The notes: generated by a model from the letters alone, not told the origin. DNA of 64,000 bases from Pseudomonadota bacterium (GCA_947455195.1 CANGMI010000003.1:1-64000), one strand, 5' to 3'; positions 39,559 to 50,309 are shown, numbered from the stretch's first letter. Numbers and translations: made by a program.

Positions 39559-40155
39559 ATGAGCACCATCACGACGAACGGAGCACAGGGCGGCGGGACC
39601 GCCACGAAACGCACCGGCGCAAGCCTCGCTTTCAGCCACATGGGCATCTACGTGCACGACATGGAGGCGATGGAGCGCTTCTACACCGGCGCACTGGAAT
39701 TTGACGTGACCGACCGGGGCTTGCTCGGCAAGACCCAGATCGTCTTCATGTCGCGTGACCCGGCCGAGCACCATCAGATCATCATCGCGTCGGGCCGCCC
39801 CGCCCACATCGAATTCAATCCGATCAACCAGATATCGCTGCGCGCAGACAGCCTTGCCTCGCTGCGGATCTACCATGATCGGGCACTCGCGCACGGCGCT
39901 ACCGACATGCAACCGGTGTCTCACGGCAATGCGCTGTCGATCTACTTTCGCGATCCTGAAGGCAACCGTCTCGAAGTCTTCATCGATACGCCCTGGTACG
40001 TGACCCAGCCCATGCGCATCCCGGTCGATCTGAGCATGGATGACGCCACGCTGATGGCACATCTGGAGGCCGAAGCGCGCGCCCTTCCCGGCTACATCCC
40101 GCACAACCAGTGGCTCGCCTCGATGGCCGAGCGCATGGGGATCAAGGCCGAGTGA
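39559..40155 (+). CDS. VOC family (extradiol dioxygenase-like) protein
   Basis: 'FSHMGIYVHDMEAMERFYTGALEFDVTDRG...ISLRADSLASLRIYHDRALAHGATDMQPVSHGNALSIYFRDPEGNRLEVFIDTPW'. Confidence 0.9.
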   Translation: MSTITTNGAQGGGTATKRTGASLAFSHMGIYVHDMEAMERFYTGALEFDVTDRGLLGKTQIVFMSRDPAEHHQIIIASGRPAHIEFNPINQISLRADSLASLRIYHDRALAHGATDMQPVSHGNALSIYFRDPEGNRLEVFIDTPWYVTQPMRIPVDLSMDDATLMAHLEAEARALPGYIPHNQWLASMAERMGIKAE

Positions 40156-40163
40156 GCGCCACG

Positions 40164-41000
40164 ATGCCGTTCAGCGCCCCGGCCGGCTACCGGCCCGGGG
40201 TCAGCGCACCTGCGTCGGCACCACCCGACTCGCTCTGGTTTGTCATTCGCGGCGCATTTGTCATGGTGACCGATGCCGTGCCCCACCTGCCGAAGGGGAC
40301 GCAGGCACCGCTACCGCTCGTGCGCCAGCAGTACCTGGGGCAGATCGACGATCAGCATGTCTATGCCGGTGAAGTGCGCGTTGAAACCGAGGCTCTGCCT
40401 GGCTGGCGCTGGAGCGATCTGCGCTCGCTGCATGGTCAGGTCGATGAAAGGGTATTCGGGCTGGCCGGGCGTGCCGTGCAGATCATCGACTGGGACCGAT
40501 CCCACCAGTTCTGCGGGCGCTGCGGAACACCCACCCGCCACAGCGAGGGTGATCGGTCACGCGAATGCACCCAGTGCGGCCAGTCGGCCTATCCGCGCCT
40601 CGCACCGGTGATGATGGCGCTGGTGCGCCGCGGGCCCGACAGGATCCTGCTGGCGCGATCACCCCGCTTTCCGGCGGGCATGTTCAGTGCGCTGGCCGGC
40701 TTCGTGGAGGCCGGTGAAACCCTCGAGCAGTGCATTCACCGCGAGGTGTTCGAGGAGGTAGGCATTTCGGTGACCAACCTGGAGTACTTTGCCAGCCAGC
40801 CGTGGCCTTTTCCGCACTCGCTGATGATCGGGTTCACCTGCGATCACGCGGGCGGCGAACTGAACCCCGATGGCGTCGAGATCGAGGCCGCCGACTGGTT
40901 CGACATTGACGCGTTGCCGGTGCTGCCCGGACCGATCAGCATTGCGCGGCGACTGATCGATGCCACCGTGAACCGGATGCGGGCTGCAAGAGGTCCCTGA
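40164..41000 (+). CDS. nudC: NAD+ diphosphatase / NADH pyrophosphatase
   Basis: Zn ribbon 'FCGRCGTPT...ECTQCGQ', Nudix box 'GFVEAGETLEQCIHREVFEEVGI', NudC signature 'SQPWPFPHSLMIGF'. Confidence 0.95.
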   Translation: MPFSAPAGYRPGVSAPASAPPDSLWFVIRGAFVMVTDAVPHLPKGTQAPLPLVRQQYLGQIDDQHVYAGEVRVETEALPGWRWSDLRSLHGQVDERVFGLAGRAVQIIDWDRSHQFCGRCGTPTRHSEGDRSRECTQCGQSAYPRLAPVMMALVRRGPDRILLARSPRFPAGMFSALAGFVEAGETLEQCIHREVFEEVGISVTNLEYFASQPWPFPHSLMIGFTCDHAGGELNPDGVEIEAADWFDIDALPVLPGPISIARRLIDATVNRMRAARGP

Positions 41001-41033
41001 CGGCCGAATGCCCATCGCCGGCCGTCGGCGACC

Positions 41034-41088
41034 GGCCTGCCGCGTGGCAGGCCGGGAACGCCAGGGTCGCTGCGAAAATCAGCGACCC
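41034..41088. terminator. Two adjacent hairpins between convergent nudC and the FAH-family gene
   Basis: cggcctgcc-gcgt-ggcaggccg and gggtcgctg-cgaaaat-cagcgaccc; no clear U-tract. Confidence 0.45.
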
Positions 41089-41093
41089 GTCGA

Positions 41094-41945
41094 TCAGCGC
41101 CCCGGGAACGGCAGCACGGTCTGACGCTGCTCGCCCAGACCCTGGATGCCCACGGTGACGACATCGCCAGGCTTCAGGAAGGCATTGCGGTCCTTGATGC
41201 CCAGCGCCACGCCCGATGGCGTGCCGGTGGTGATGATGTCACCGGGGAGCAGGGTCATGTACTGGCTGCAGTAGGACACCAGCTTCGCGCACGAGAAGAT
41301 CATGTCGCTCGTGTTGGAGGCCTGACGCCGCTCGCCGTTCACATCGAGCCAGACATCCATCGTCTGCGGATCGCGGATTTCGTCGGTCGTCACCAGCCAG
41401 GGGCCGATCGGCCCGGAGGTGTCGAAACCCTTGCCCTTGTCCCACTGACTGGACTGCAACTGGAAGGCGCGCTCGGAGACATCGTTGACGACGGCATAGC
41501 CGGCCACGTACTTGAGGGCATCAGCCTCATCGACATAGCTTGCCTTGGTGCCGATGACGATCCCGAGTTCCACTTCGTAGTCGAGCTTGGTCGAGTTCTT
41601 CGGGGTGATGATGTTCTCGTTGGGGCCCATGATCGAGGTGGTGGTCTTCATGAAGATCACCGGCTCGGCCGGAATGGGCTGACCGGCCTCGTGCGCATGC
41701 GCAACATAGTTCAGGCCAATCGCAACGAACTTGCTGATGCCGGTGTAAGGCACACCCATGCGCGGCTTGCCACGGACGAGGGGGAGCGACTCGGGATCGA
41801 TCTTGCGCAGTGCCGCGAGCCCCTTGCGCGAAATCGTGAACTGGTCGATGTCGGTCACATGACCCGAGAGGTCGCGCAACTGGCCCTTCGAATCAATCAT
41901 GCCGGGCTTCTCGTATCCGTTCCTGCCGTAGCGACACAGTTTCAT
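41094..41945 (-). CDS. Fumarylacetoacetate hydrolase family protein
   Basis: 'KFVAIGLNYVAHAHEAGQPIPAEPVIFMKTTTSIMGPNE', 'YEVELGIVIG', 'GDIITTGTPSGVALG'. Confidence 0.94.
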   Translation of the reverse strand: MKLCRYGRNGYEKPGMIDSKGQLRDLSGHVTDIDQFTISRKGLAALRKIDPESLPLVRGKPRMGVPYTGISKFVAIGLNYVAHAHEAGQPIPAEPVIFMKTTTSIMGPNENIITPKNSTKLDYEVELGIVIGTKASYVDEADALKYVAGYAVVNDVSERAFQLQSSQWDKGKGFDTSGPIGPWLVTTDEIRDPQTMDVWLDVNGERRQASNTSDMIFSCAKLVSYCSQYMTLLPGDIITTGTPSGVALGIKDRNAFLKPGDVVTVGIQGLGEQRQTVLPFPGR

Positions 41946-42141
41946 GCGATCAGTCTCCGTGATCAGATGGTCAGAGGGCGCTCTCGGCAGGCCGCACGCA
42001 GTGCGGCACGCATCTGGATGACACCCGGGGAGGCGATTATACCCACCGGGGGCAGGTGACCGCAGTGCCTCGGTGCCTGCGATAGAATACGGGGCCGCGC
42101 TGGCGAGCATTCCGGCCGGCCCGCACCCTCAGGAGAGCCGC

Positions 42142-43083
42142 ATGAAAGGCGACGTTCGAATTCCGGTAGCCATCATTGGCTCGGGCAATATCGGCACCGA
42201 TCTGATGATCAAGGTGTTGCGCAACTCGAAGCACCTCTCGATGGGGGCCATGGTCGGCATCGACCCGGCCTCGGACGGCCTGGCCCGCGCCCGTCGCCTC
42301 GATATCGCAACCACCGCCGATGGCATCGACGGCCTGGTGAAGTTGCCTGGCTTCAAGGACATTCGCATCGCCTTTGACGCGACGTCAGCCGGCGCCCATG
42401 CCCGGCACAACGAAGTGCTTCAGCAGCACGGGGTTCAGGTCATCGACCTGACGCCCGCGGCCATCGGCCCCTACGTGGTGCCGGTCGTCAATATGGATGC
42501 CAACCTGAACAGCCCGAACGTCAACATGGTCACCTGTGGTGGTCAGGCGACGATTCCGATGGTAAAGGCAGTCTCGATGGTGGCACCGGTTCATTACGGC
42601 GAGATCGTCGCCTCGATCTCGAGCAAGTCGGCCGGTCCGGGTACCCGTGCCAACATCGACGAATTCACCGAAACCACCTCACGGGCGATCGTCGAAGTCG
42701 GTGGCGCCCGCCGCGGCAAGGCCATCATCATTCTCAACCCGGCCGAGCCGCCTGTTCTGATGCGCAACACCGTGTTCTGCCTGGCCGATGCCAGCGCGAG
42801 CGAAGACGCGGTGCGGGCTTCGGTCGCCGACATGGCGGCACGGGTCGCGGCCTACGTGCCGGGCTACCGCCTGAAGCAGGAAGTGCAGTTCGACCGCATT
42901 CCGGCCGATCGTCCGATCAACATTCCGGGCATCGGCCCCATGCACGGCCTGAAGGTCTCGATCTTCCTCGAGGTCGAAGGCGCTGCGCATTATCTGCCCT
43001 CGTACGCGGGCAACCTCGACATCATGACCTCGGCAGCGCTGGCCACGGCCGAGCGCATCGCCGTGACCCGTCTGGCCGCCTGA
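42142..43083 (+). CDS. mhpF: Acetaldehyde dehydrogenase (acylating)
   Basis: '[45 protein letters not shown]', '[18 protein letters not shown]', '[27 protein letters not shown]'. Confidence 0.96.
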   Translation: MKGDVRIPVAIIGSGNIGTDLMIKVLRNSKHLSMGAMVGIDPASDGLARARRLDIATTADGIDGLVKLPGFKDIRIAFDATSAGAHARHNEVLQQHGVQVIDLTPAAIGPYVVPVVNMDANLNSPNVNMVTCGGQATIPMVKAVSMVAPVHYGEIVASISSKSAGPGTRANIDEFTETTSRAIVEVGGARRGKAIIILNPAEPPVLMRNTVFCLADASASEDAVRASVADMAARVAAYVPGYRLKQEVQFDRIPADRPINIPGIGPMHGLKVSIFLEVEGAAHYLPSYAGNLDIMTSAALATAERIAVTRLAA

Positions 43084-43104
43084 CCCCCATTCGCGGAGTA
43101 CACC

Positions 43105-44148
43105 ATGAGCACGAAGAAGAAGGTCTATGTCTCCGATGTCACGCTGCGCGACGGAATGCACCCGCGCCGGCACCAGTACAGCCTCGATCAGGTGCGCACG
43201 ATCGCGCGCGCGCTCGATGAGGCCGGCGTCGACAGTATCGAGATCTCGCACGGCGATGGTCTGGCCGGCGCCAGTTTCAACTACGGCTTCGGCATGCACT
43301 CGGACGTCGAGTGGATCGAGGCCGTGGCAAGCACGGTGAAGCACGCCCAGGTGGCAACGCTCCTCATCCCGGGCATCGGCACCGTGCACGACCTCGAAGC
43401 GTCCTACAAGGCCGGCGCGCGTACGGTGCGCATCGCCACCCACTGCACCGAAGCCGACATCTCGAAGCAGCACATCGAGCATGCCCGCAAGCTCGGCATG
43501 GACACCGTGGGCTTCCTCATGATGGCGCACATGATTCCGGCCTCGGAGCTGGCCCGCCAGGCCAAGCTCATGGAGTCCTACGGTGCGCAGTGCGTCTACG
43601 TCACCGACTCCGGCGGCGCGATGCTGATGCACGAAGCGGGCGAGAAGGCCAAGGCCTTGCGTGACGCGCTGGCCCCGGAAACCGAAGTCGGGATCCACTG
43701 CCACCACAACCTCTCACTGGGCGTGGCCAACTCGATTCTGGCGGTCGAGAACGGCGCATACCGGGTCGATGCTGCGCTGGCCGGCATGGGTGCCGGTGCC
43801 GGCAACACCCCGCTCGAGGTGTTCATCGCCGTGGCCGACCGGCTGGGTTGGGAACACGGTTGCGACCTCATCAAGCTGATGGCGGCCGCCGACGAACTGG
43901 TACGCCCGCTGCAGGATCGCCCGGTGCGAGTGGACCGCGAAACCCTGGCGCTGGGCTACGCCGGGGTGTACTCGAGCTTCCTGCGCCATGCCGAGACCGC
44001 GTCGTCGAAATACGACATCCCCACCTTCGACATCCTGGCCGAACTGGGTCGGCGTCGCATGGTAGGCGGTCAGGAAGACATGATCGTCGACGTCGCGCTC
44101 GACCTGGCGAAGGCCCGCAGCGAAGCAGCCAACGCCAAGATCCACTGA
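43105..44148 (+). CDS. mhpE: 4-hydroxy-2-oxovalerate aldolase
   Basis: '[57 protein letters not shown]', '[43 protein letters not shown]'. Confidence 0.97.
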   Translation: MSTKKKVYVSDVTLRDGMHPRRHQYSLDQVRTIARALDEAGVDSIEISHGDGLAGASFNYGFGMHSDVEWIEAVASTVKHAQVATLLIPGIGTVHDLEASYKAGARTVRIATHCTEADISKQHIEHARKLGMDTVGFLMMAHMIPASELARQAKLMESYGAQCVYVTDSGGAMLMHEAGEKAKALRDALAPETEVGIHCHHNLSLGVANSILAVENGAYRVDAALAGMGAGAGNTPLEVFIAVADRLGWEHGCDLIKLMAAADELVRPLQDRPVRVDRETLALGYAGVYSSFLRHAETASSKYDIPTFDILAELGRRRMVGGQEDMIVDVALDLAKARSEAANAKIH

Positions 44149-44153
44149 AGTCC

Positions 44154-44184
44154 GTCTGGCTGGCGCAATCGGCGCCAGCCAGAC
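44154..44184. terminator. Strong 13-bp-stem hairpin downstream of mhpE
   Basis: gtctggctggcgc-aatcg-gcgccagccagac, perfect stem in a convergent intergenic region; no strong U-tract. Confidence 0.6.
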
Positions 44185-44256
44185 CCTGGCCCGAAGGGTC
44201 TTTGTCAGGCCGGGGAGCGTGCCCGACCCTGAACCTGCATCGGGCGACCCTCTCGT

Positions 44257-45372
44257 CTAACGCTGCCCGCTCTGGCTGCCGGCAAAGAGGGATGCGTGCC
44301 CGGCCGGCTGGCAGCGCCAGTACTGCCGCGGGGCGGCTACCTGACCACCCAGCGCCGCGGCAGCATGCCAGCCCCAGCGCGGGTTGTAGAGCAGGCCGCG
44401 CGCGAGCGCGACGAGGTCTGCGTCGCCTGAGGCCACGATACGCTCAGCCTCTTGCGGATCGGTAATCATGCCCACGGCCATCGTCGTGCTGCCGGTCTCC
44501 TGCTTCACCTTGCGGGCAAACGGCACCTGATAGCCTGGTCCGACGGCAATCTTCTGCGCCGGCGATACACCACCGCTCGAACAGTCGATCCAGTCGCAGC
44601 CGCGCCGCTTCAGTTCGGCAGCGAAAACCACGGTTTCCTCAGGCGTCCATCCACCCTCGACCCAATCGGTGGCCGACACCCGCACGCCGCAGGGGAGATC
44701 GGCCGGCAACGCAGCGCGCACCGCCTCGAACACCTCGATCGGAAAGCGCATGCGGTTCTCGAGGCTGCCGCCCCAGGCATCCGTCCGCCGGTTGGCGATG
44801 GGCGACAGAAACTGGTGCAGCAGATAGCCATGGGCCATGTGCAGTTCCACGGCGCGCAGACCGATGCGAGCTGCGCGGCGAGCCGAATTGGCAAAGGCAT
44901 CGCGCACCCGACGCAGGCCCGCCTCATCCAGCGCGTTCGGTGCCAGTTCACCCTCGGCGTGAGGCAGGGCCGAGGGGGCATCGGTCACCCAGCCCCCATC
45001 GGCAGGCAGCAACTGGTGACCACCATCCCACGGCGTGCGACTCGAGGCCTTGCGGCCCGCGTGCGACAGTTGAACCCCGAGGGGCGCGGGCGCGAGGCGC
45101 CCCACCGTTTCGAGGACCCGCGCCAGCGCGGCCTCGGTACGGTCGTCGCACAGGGCGAGGCAGCCCGGGGTAATGCGTCCACCCAGTTCAACGCCCGTGG
45201 CTTCGAGCAGAACCAGTCCGGCACCACTCGAGGCCATCGAGGCAAGGTGAGCGACATGCCAGTCGGTCGCGGCCCCCAGATCGGCCGAGTACTGGCACAT
45301 CGGTGAAACCACGATGCGGTTGGCGAGGGCAAGACCTCGCAATTCGATCGGACTGAACAGGGCTGACGTCAT
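44257..45372 (-). CDS. NADH:flavin oxidoreductase (Old Yellow Enzyme, YqjM-like)
   Basis: 'IVVSPMCQYSADLGAATDWHVAHLAS', 'LGVQLSHAGRKAS', 'AVELHMAHGYLLHQFLSPIANRRTDAWGGSLENRMRFPIEV'. Confidence 0.95.
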   Translation of the reverse strand: MTSALFSPIELRGLALANRIVVSPMCQYSADLGAATDWHVAHLASMASSGAGLVLLEATGVELGGRITPGCLALCDDRTEAALARVLETVGRLAPAPLGVQLSHAGRKASSRTPWDGGHQLLPADGGWVTDAPSALPHAEGELAPNALDEAGLRRVRDAFANSARRAARIGLRAVELHMAHGYLLHQFLSPIANRRTDAWGGSLENRMRFPIEVFEAVRAALPADLPCGVRVSATDWVEGGWTPEETVVFAAELKRRGCDWIDCSSGGVSPAQKIAVGPGYQVPFARKVKQETGSTTMAVGMITDPQEAERIVASGDADLVALARGLLYNPRWGWHAAAALGGQVAAPRQYWRCQPAGHASLFAGSQSGQR

Positions 45373-45424
45373 GGGTACGGATCCTTGGAGGGGAAAGACG
45401 GCACCCGGGGTGCCGGGTCACGGA

Positions 45425-46480
45425 TTACCGCGCAGGAACCTCATCGCGCGGCGAATGCACGAGGCGCGCCTGCAACGCGCCCAATACGGTTTCAGTCGAG
45501 AGTTCGGCCACACTGGTGGGCGCATCGAGAAAGCTCGCGCGCGGGCCCCGCGGCCCCCACTGCAGGGGCGACGGTGAGACGGTGCTGTCGGCAAACAGGC
45601 CCAGAACGCCGCCGGGACTGGCAGCGGCAAAATGCATGAGTCCGCTGTCGGGGAAGATCGAAGTACGCGCCTGTCCGATAAGCCCGAGCGCCGGCAGCAG
45701 CGGTCCGCGAAAGGGGTGAATCCACGGGCAGCCGGCTGCAAGTACCGGCGCTGCCGTTTCGTCGTCGCCCGGATAGAGCGGGTTGTCACTCGCGCCGGGC
45801 GTCCACATGAAGACGGTATCGAGCCCGAAGTCGTTGTGGATACGCTCGGTCCAGGCGAGGATCTGCGTCGTGCTGGGCTGCTTCTTTGCACGCCGCGCGC
45901 CAAGCCCCAGCACAACATACCGATCGGCTACGAGGCCGCGCTCGCGGAGCCATTCGAGTGCACCTGCAGTTTCGGTCTCGGGCAACCGATAGCGCGGCGC
46001 GATCGGCTCGGGCGGCGGTGCGATGCCGAGCGGCGCCAGCAGGCCGATCAACCGGTCCACCTCGTGCTGCACGACAGGCTCGGGCAACGGATCGGTCAGT
46101 CCGCGTGGCGGCCGCGCCAGTGAAGCGGGCGGCACGTAGGCCACCACGCGCTGCCCACCCACGGCGAGGCCACGTTCGACTGCACGCGGCGACCACGACC
46201 CGTTGGCCACGATCACCCTATCGTGACGCTCGCGACGCAAGGCCCGGTTCTGCACCAGGACATCCCAGGCGGCCGCCAGGCTCACGCTGCGCCCGTTGCG
46301 GACACGCCGGTAGATCCAGCGCCGGTCGATCGTCGGCTCATCGGCCACGACCCACGCGTTGTAATCATTGGCCAGGAGATCGATGCGCGCATCAGGCAGG
46401 CTCGCGCGCAGATGCGCGAGCATCGGCGTGGTGAGCAGCAGATCGCCGAGCTTGTCGCGCTTGATGACCAGAATCTTCAT
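45425..46480 (-). CDS. Glycosyltransferase family 9 (heptosyltransferase-like)
   Basis: 'MKILVIKRDKLGDLLLTTPMLAHLRASLPDARIDLLANDYNAWVV'; C-terminal 'IFPDSGLMHFAAASPGGVLGLFADS'. Confidence 0.9.
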   Translation of the reverse strand: MKILVIKRDKLGDLLLTTPMLAHLRASLPDARIDLLANDYNAWVVADEPTIDRRWIYRRVRNGRSVSLAAAWDVLVQNRALRRERHDRVIVANGSWSPRAVERGLAVGGQRVVAYVPPASLARPPRGLTDPLPEPVVQHEVDRLIGLLAPLGIAPPPEPIAPRYRLPETETAGALEWLRERGLVADRYVVLGLGARRAKKQPSTTQILAWTERIHNDFGLDTVFMWTPGASDNPLYPGDDETAAPVLAAGCPWIHPFRGPLLPALGLIGQARTSIFPDSGLMHFAAASPGGVLGLFADSTVSPSPLQWGPRGPRASFLDAPTSVAELSTETVLGALQARLVHSPRDEVPAR

Positions 46481-46594
46481 GTGAGGAGCATGTCGTGCAA
46501 GGCTTGCTCGCCGAGGCATCCGGTACACACCGCTATACTCGGCACCGGGGGCCCGTGGCTGGGATGGGCATTTTCCCACACGCAAAGGAACGAC

Positions 46595-47860
46595 ATGCAT
46601 TCCGACGCTCAACCCGTTCGTGCGGGCAGGGCACGCGCCGTCTCGGTCGAGGTGATCTGCCTCGCCGGGCTTGCCCTCGCGCTACCACTCTACGAAGCCC
46701 CGAAGAACATCCTGTGTGCCCTCTACGTCGTCATCTGGGTCGTCAATCGCCTGCGCCTGGGCGACGCCGGCGGGCGCTGGCGCGGCTGGGACACGCTCTT
46801 TCTGATCTGGATCGGCTCGGGCTTTGCCGTCGCCGCCGGCGCTGCCCTCGATGGGTCACAGTGGGAGGGCGCCCTCGACCCGGTGCGCTACGGTGCGGTG
46901 ATGTGGTGTGCGAGTCGTGCTGGCTACCGTCGTGACCAGTGGCTGTGGGTTCTCGGCGCACTCGGCGCCTCCTGCCTGATCGGGCTGATCTGGGGTTACC
47001 GGGACCTCGCCTCGGGACACCGCGTCTGGCTCGAACTGCATTCGGTCGGACATGTGAACCACAGCGCCATCTACCTCGCGATCATCACCTGCGGTGCGCT
47101 TGGTCTTCTGGCCGCGTACTGGGGCCGACTGGCACCGGCATGGCGTCTCACCGGGCTTGCGAGCTGCGCCCTTCTGGCCGGCTCGCTCATCGTGATGGCC
47201 AGCCGCGGCGCATTCGGCGCGGCCGCGATGACGGCGATACTGCTGGCGGCGGGCTGGTGGCGACGATCGCGCGCAATGGCGCTCGTACTGGCAATCGGCG
47301 TGGGGCTCGTCGGCGCCGCCACCGTGCTCATGCGCTCGCCCGTGGCAGAAAAGAACCGGGTGACGGTCGAAGCGGTCGGTGTCCTGTCGCAGCGCGATGG
47401 CATCTGGCGCGTGGCCTGGAACGAGTGGCTGCGCCACCCTGTCTTCGGTGTGGGCATGGACAACTACAGTCGCATCACGCGGGCGCACTTCGAGGCCGAA
47501 TCGCAGGCTCGCGGGGAACAGTTTCCTGAAGGATCTCTCATCTACTACCCGCATGCGCACAGCCTGCTGCTCAACACCCTGGCCGAGCGCGGCCTGGCCG
47601 GCAGCCTGCCGCTGGCGGCAGTGCTTCTCGCCTGGGCCTGGTCGCTGCTTCGCGGCCTGCCGCGTGCCGAGGCTGCGCCGATCGAGTGGACGGCCTGGGC
47701 CTGCGCCCTCTCGGCGCTGGGCATCAGCGTGATCGCAGGGGCGGCCAACACCACCCTCCATCACGAGCACGCCATCCTTGCGACGCTGATGCTCGGTTTC
47801 TGGCTCGATGTACGTCGACGTCGGCAGCAAGGCCCGGGCACGGTGCCGAAAGCGGCATGA
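46595..47860 (+). CDS. O-antigen ligase family protein (Wzy_C/WaaL-like)
   Basis: Polytopic; 'GHVNHSAIYLAIITCGALGLLA', 'RDGIWRVAWNEWLRHPVFGVGMDNYSRI', 'YYPHAHSLLLNTLAERGLAGSLPLAAVLL'. Confidence 0.9.
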   Translation: MHSDAQPVRAGRARAVSVEVICLAGLALALPLYEAPKNILCALYVVIWVVNRLRLGDAGGRWRGWDTLFLIWIGSGFAVAAGAALDGSQWEGALDPVRYGAVMWCASRAGYRRDQWLWVLGALGASCLIGLIWGYRDLASGHRVWLELHSVGHVNHSAIYLAIITCGALGLLAAYWGRLAPAWRLTGLASCALLAGSLIVMASRGAFGAAAMTAILLAAGWWRRSRAMALVLAIGVGLVGAATVLMRSPVAEKNRVTVEAVGVLSQRDGIWRVAWNEWLRHPVFGVGMDNYSRITRAHFEAESQARGEQFPEGSLIYYPHAHSLLLNTLAERGLAGSLPLAAVLLAWAWSLLRGLPRAEAAPIEWTAWACALSALGISVIAGAANTTLHHEHAILATLMLGFWLDVRRRRQQGPGTVPKAA

Positions 47861-48900
47861 GTTCACCGCGTATCCTGGTGATTCGCCGCGACAATATCGG
47901 CGACCTGGTCTGCACGACCCCGCTGCTGCGGGCGCTCAGAGCGCATCACCCCAACGCCTGGATCGGCGTTCTGGCCAACAGTTACAACGCGCCCGTGCTC
48001 GAAGGCAACCCCGATATCGATCAGTTGATTGCCTACCGCAAGCACAAGCATGGTGCCGTTGGCCGAATCGAACTGCTGCTCGAACGCCTGCGCATCGTTC
48101 GCGCGCTGCGCGCCCTGAAGCTCGACTGGGTCATCGCCGCGACACCGGGCTGGCAACCGCGCACCATCGCGCTCGCCCGCTGGATGGGCGCGCGACGTCT
48201 GGCCGCCTTCGTGCCCGCCGGCGCACGTGCGCGTGGCGTCACCGATCGCATCGCCCTCGAATCCCTCGCCGGGCTCAGCGAAGTCGAGCAGGTGATGGCG
48301 GCAGCCCCGGTGCTGGGCCTGCCGACCGAGCCGCCCCCACCGGCGCGCGTCGTCGCCGACCCGGCAAGCCTCGCCCGCATGACCGCGCTGCTGGCCTCCT
48401 CGCGACCCGCCCGCGGGCTGCGCGTGGGCGTTCACATCAGTGCCCGCAAGCCAAGCCAGCGCTGGCCCATCGAGCGCTTCGCCCAGGTGATCCGGCAACT
48501 CCACGAGACACAGGGCATCCGGCCCATCGTGCTCTGGGCCCCGGGAGACACCGACAACCCGATGCACCCGGGTGACGACGCGCGGGCCGAGGCGCTGCGG
48601 GGCCTCACCCGCGACTGCCCGGTGCTCTTTCACCCCACACGCTCGCTGCGCGAACTCATTGCTGCCGTGGCAATCTGCGATGTCATGGTGCTGGCCGATG
48701 GCGGTGCCATGCACGTGGCCGCAGGCTTGGGCAAGCCGATCGTCTGCCTCTTCGGACAATCGGATGCCACCCGCTGGCGACCGTGGGGCGTGCCCTTCCG
48801 TCTCCTGCAAGCCCCATCGCATCAAGTGAGCGATATCACGGTGGCCCAAGTCATCGAATCCTATAATGGTCTCGTCGGCTCGATGGTGGAACATCCATGA
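47857..48900 (+). CDS. Glycosyltransferase family 9 (heptosyltransferase-like)
   Basis: 'RILVIRRDNIGDLVCTTPLLRALRAHHPNAWIGVLANSYNAPVLEGNPDID'; C-terminal 'VLADGGAMHVAAGLGKPIVCLFGQSD'. Confidence 0.92.
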   Translation: MSSPRILVIRRDNIGDLVCTTPLLRALRAHHPNAWIGVLANSYNAPVLEGNPDIDQLIAYRKHKHGAVGRIELLLERLRIVRALRALKLDWVIAATPGWQPRTIALARWMGARRLAAFVPAGARARGVTDRIALESLAGLSEVEQVMAAAPVLGLPTEPPPPARVVADPASLARMTALLASSRPARGLRVGVHISARKPSQRWPIERFAQVIRQLHETQGIRPIVLWAPGDTDNPMHPGDDARAEALRGLTRDCPVLFHPTRSLRELIAAVAICDVMVLADGGAMHVAAGLGKPIVCLFGQSDATRWRPWGVPFRLLQAPSHQVSDITVAQVIESYNGLVGSMVEHP

Positions 48901-50309
48901 CGATTCATCCGGTGATTCTCTGCGGGGGTGCAGGCACCCGGCTATGGCCGATGTCGCGACGCCTCTACCCCAAGCAGTTCCTGCCGCTCGTGTCGGAGCA
49001 ATCACTCCTGCAAGACACCGTGACACGCACCCTGGGCATCCCGGGCATTGCGGCGCCGGTGATCGTGAGTGGTGAGGACCACCGATTCCTCGTCGCCGAG
49101 CAATTGCGTGAAATCGGTCACCCACCCGCCCTGCATCTGCTCGAACCGGTCCCGCGCAATACCGCGCCCGCCATCGCGGCAGCGGCATGGCGCATCCTGC
49201 AGTCAGACCCCGACGCCACGCTGCTGGTGCTGCCCTCCGACCATGCCATCGGCGCACTCGATGCGTTCAAGGACGCCAGCCTCAGGGCAGCACGACTGGC
49301 CGCAGCCGGCGCGCTCGTCACGTTCGGCATCGTACCCACGGAGCCCGCCACCGGTTACGGGTACATCGAACGCGGTGAACCACTGACCGAAGGGGGCTAC
49401 CGCGTGGCCCGTTTCATCGAAAAGCCGGCCCGCGAACGCGCCGAGGTCCTGGTGAGCGACGCGCGCTACGCGTGGAACAGCGGCATGTTCGTCTTCAGAG
49501 CCGACCGTCTGCTCGAGGAAATCGAACGATACTGCCCAGCTGTACACGCCGCGACCCGTGCTGCGGTTCTGCAGGCCCGTGATGACCTCGACTTCTGCCG
49601 CCTTGACCGCGCCGCATTCGAAGCCTGTCCGGCCGACTCGATCGACTACGCCGTGATGGAAAAGACCGATCGCGCCGCCATCATCCCGGTGGATCTGGGC
49701 TGGAGCGATGTCGGCTCATGGTCCCAGCTATGGGCCATCAGCGAAAAGGATGCCGAAGGCAATCGGCTGCACGGCGACGTGATCGCCCATGACACCCGGA
49801 ACACCTATGTGCGTGCCGAGCGCAGGCTGGTGGCCACCGTGGGGGTCGATGATCTGGTGATCGTCGAGACCGATGATGCGGTGCTGGTCAGTCACCGTGA
49901 TCGCGCGCAGGACGTGAAAGCCATCGTCGAGCGACTGCAGCAGGCCGGTCGCAGCGAATCGAACGTGCATCGCCGGGTTTATCGCCCGTGGGGTTACTAT
50001 GAAGGCATCGATGCCGGCACCCGATTCCAGGTAAAGCGCATCATGGTCTCACCGGGGCAGGCACTTTCGTTGCAGATGCACCACCACCGCGCCGAACACT
50101 GGATCGTGGTCTCGGGCACGGCCGAGGTCACTCGAGGCAGCGAAACCGTGCTGCTGTCGGAAAACCAGTCGACCTACATTCCGCTGGGCATCACGCACCG
50201 ACTGATCAATCCGGGCAAGTTGCCGCTCTACATGATCGAGGTGCAGTCGGGGAGCTATCTGGGCGAGGACGATATCGTCCGCTTCGAGGACAACTACGGT
50301 CGTGGCTGA
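48897..50309 (+). CDS. manC: Mannose-1-phosphate guanylyltransferase / mannose-6-phosphate isomerase
   Basis: 'HPVILCGGAGTRLWPMSRRLYPKQFLPL', 'FIEKPARERAE...YAWNSGMFVFRAD', cupin 'YRPWGYYEGIDAGTRFQVKRIMVSPGQALSLQMHHHRAEHWIVVSGTAEV'. Confidence 0.96.
   Translation: MTIHPVILCGGAGTRLWPMSRRLYPKQFLPLVSEQSLLQDTVTRTLGIPGIAAPVIVSGEDHRFLVAEQLREIGHPPALHLLEPVPRNTAPAIAAAAWRILQSDPDATLLVLPSDHAIGALDAFKDASLRAARLAAAGALVTFGIVPTEPATGYGYIERGEPLTEGGYRVARFIEKPARERAEVLVSDARYAWNSGMFVFRADRLLEEIERYCPAVHAATRAAVLQARDDLDFCRLDRAAFEACPADSIDYAVMEKTDRAAIIPVDLGWSDVGSWSQLWAISEKDAEGNRLHGDVIAHDTRNTYVRAERRLVATVGVDDLVIVETDDAVLVSHRDRAQDVKAIVERLQQAGRSESNVHRRVYRPWGYYEGIDAGTRFQVKRIMVSPGQALSLQMHHHRAEHWIVVSGTAEVTRGSETVLLSENQSTYIPLGITHRLINPGKLPLYMIEVQSGSYLGEDDIVRFEDNYGRG

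Noticed and set aside
47863-49257. 464-aa minus-strand ORF
   Set aside because: Antisense to the GT9 and manC genes, which have strong motifs.
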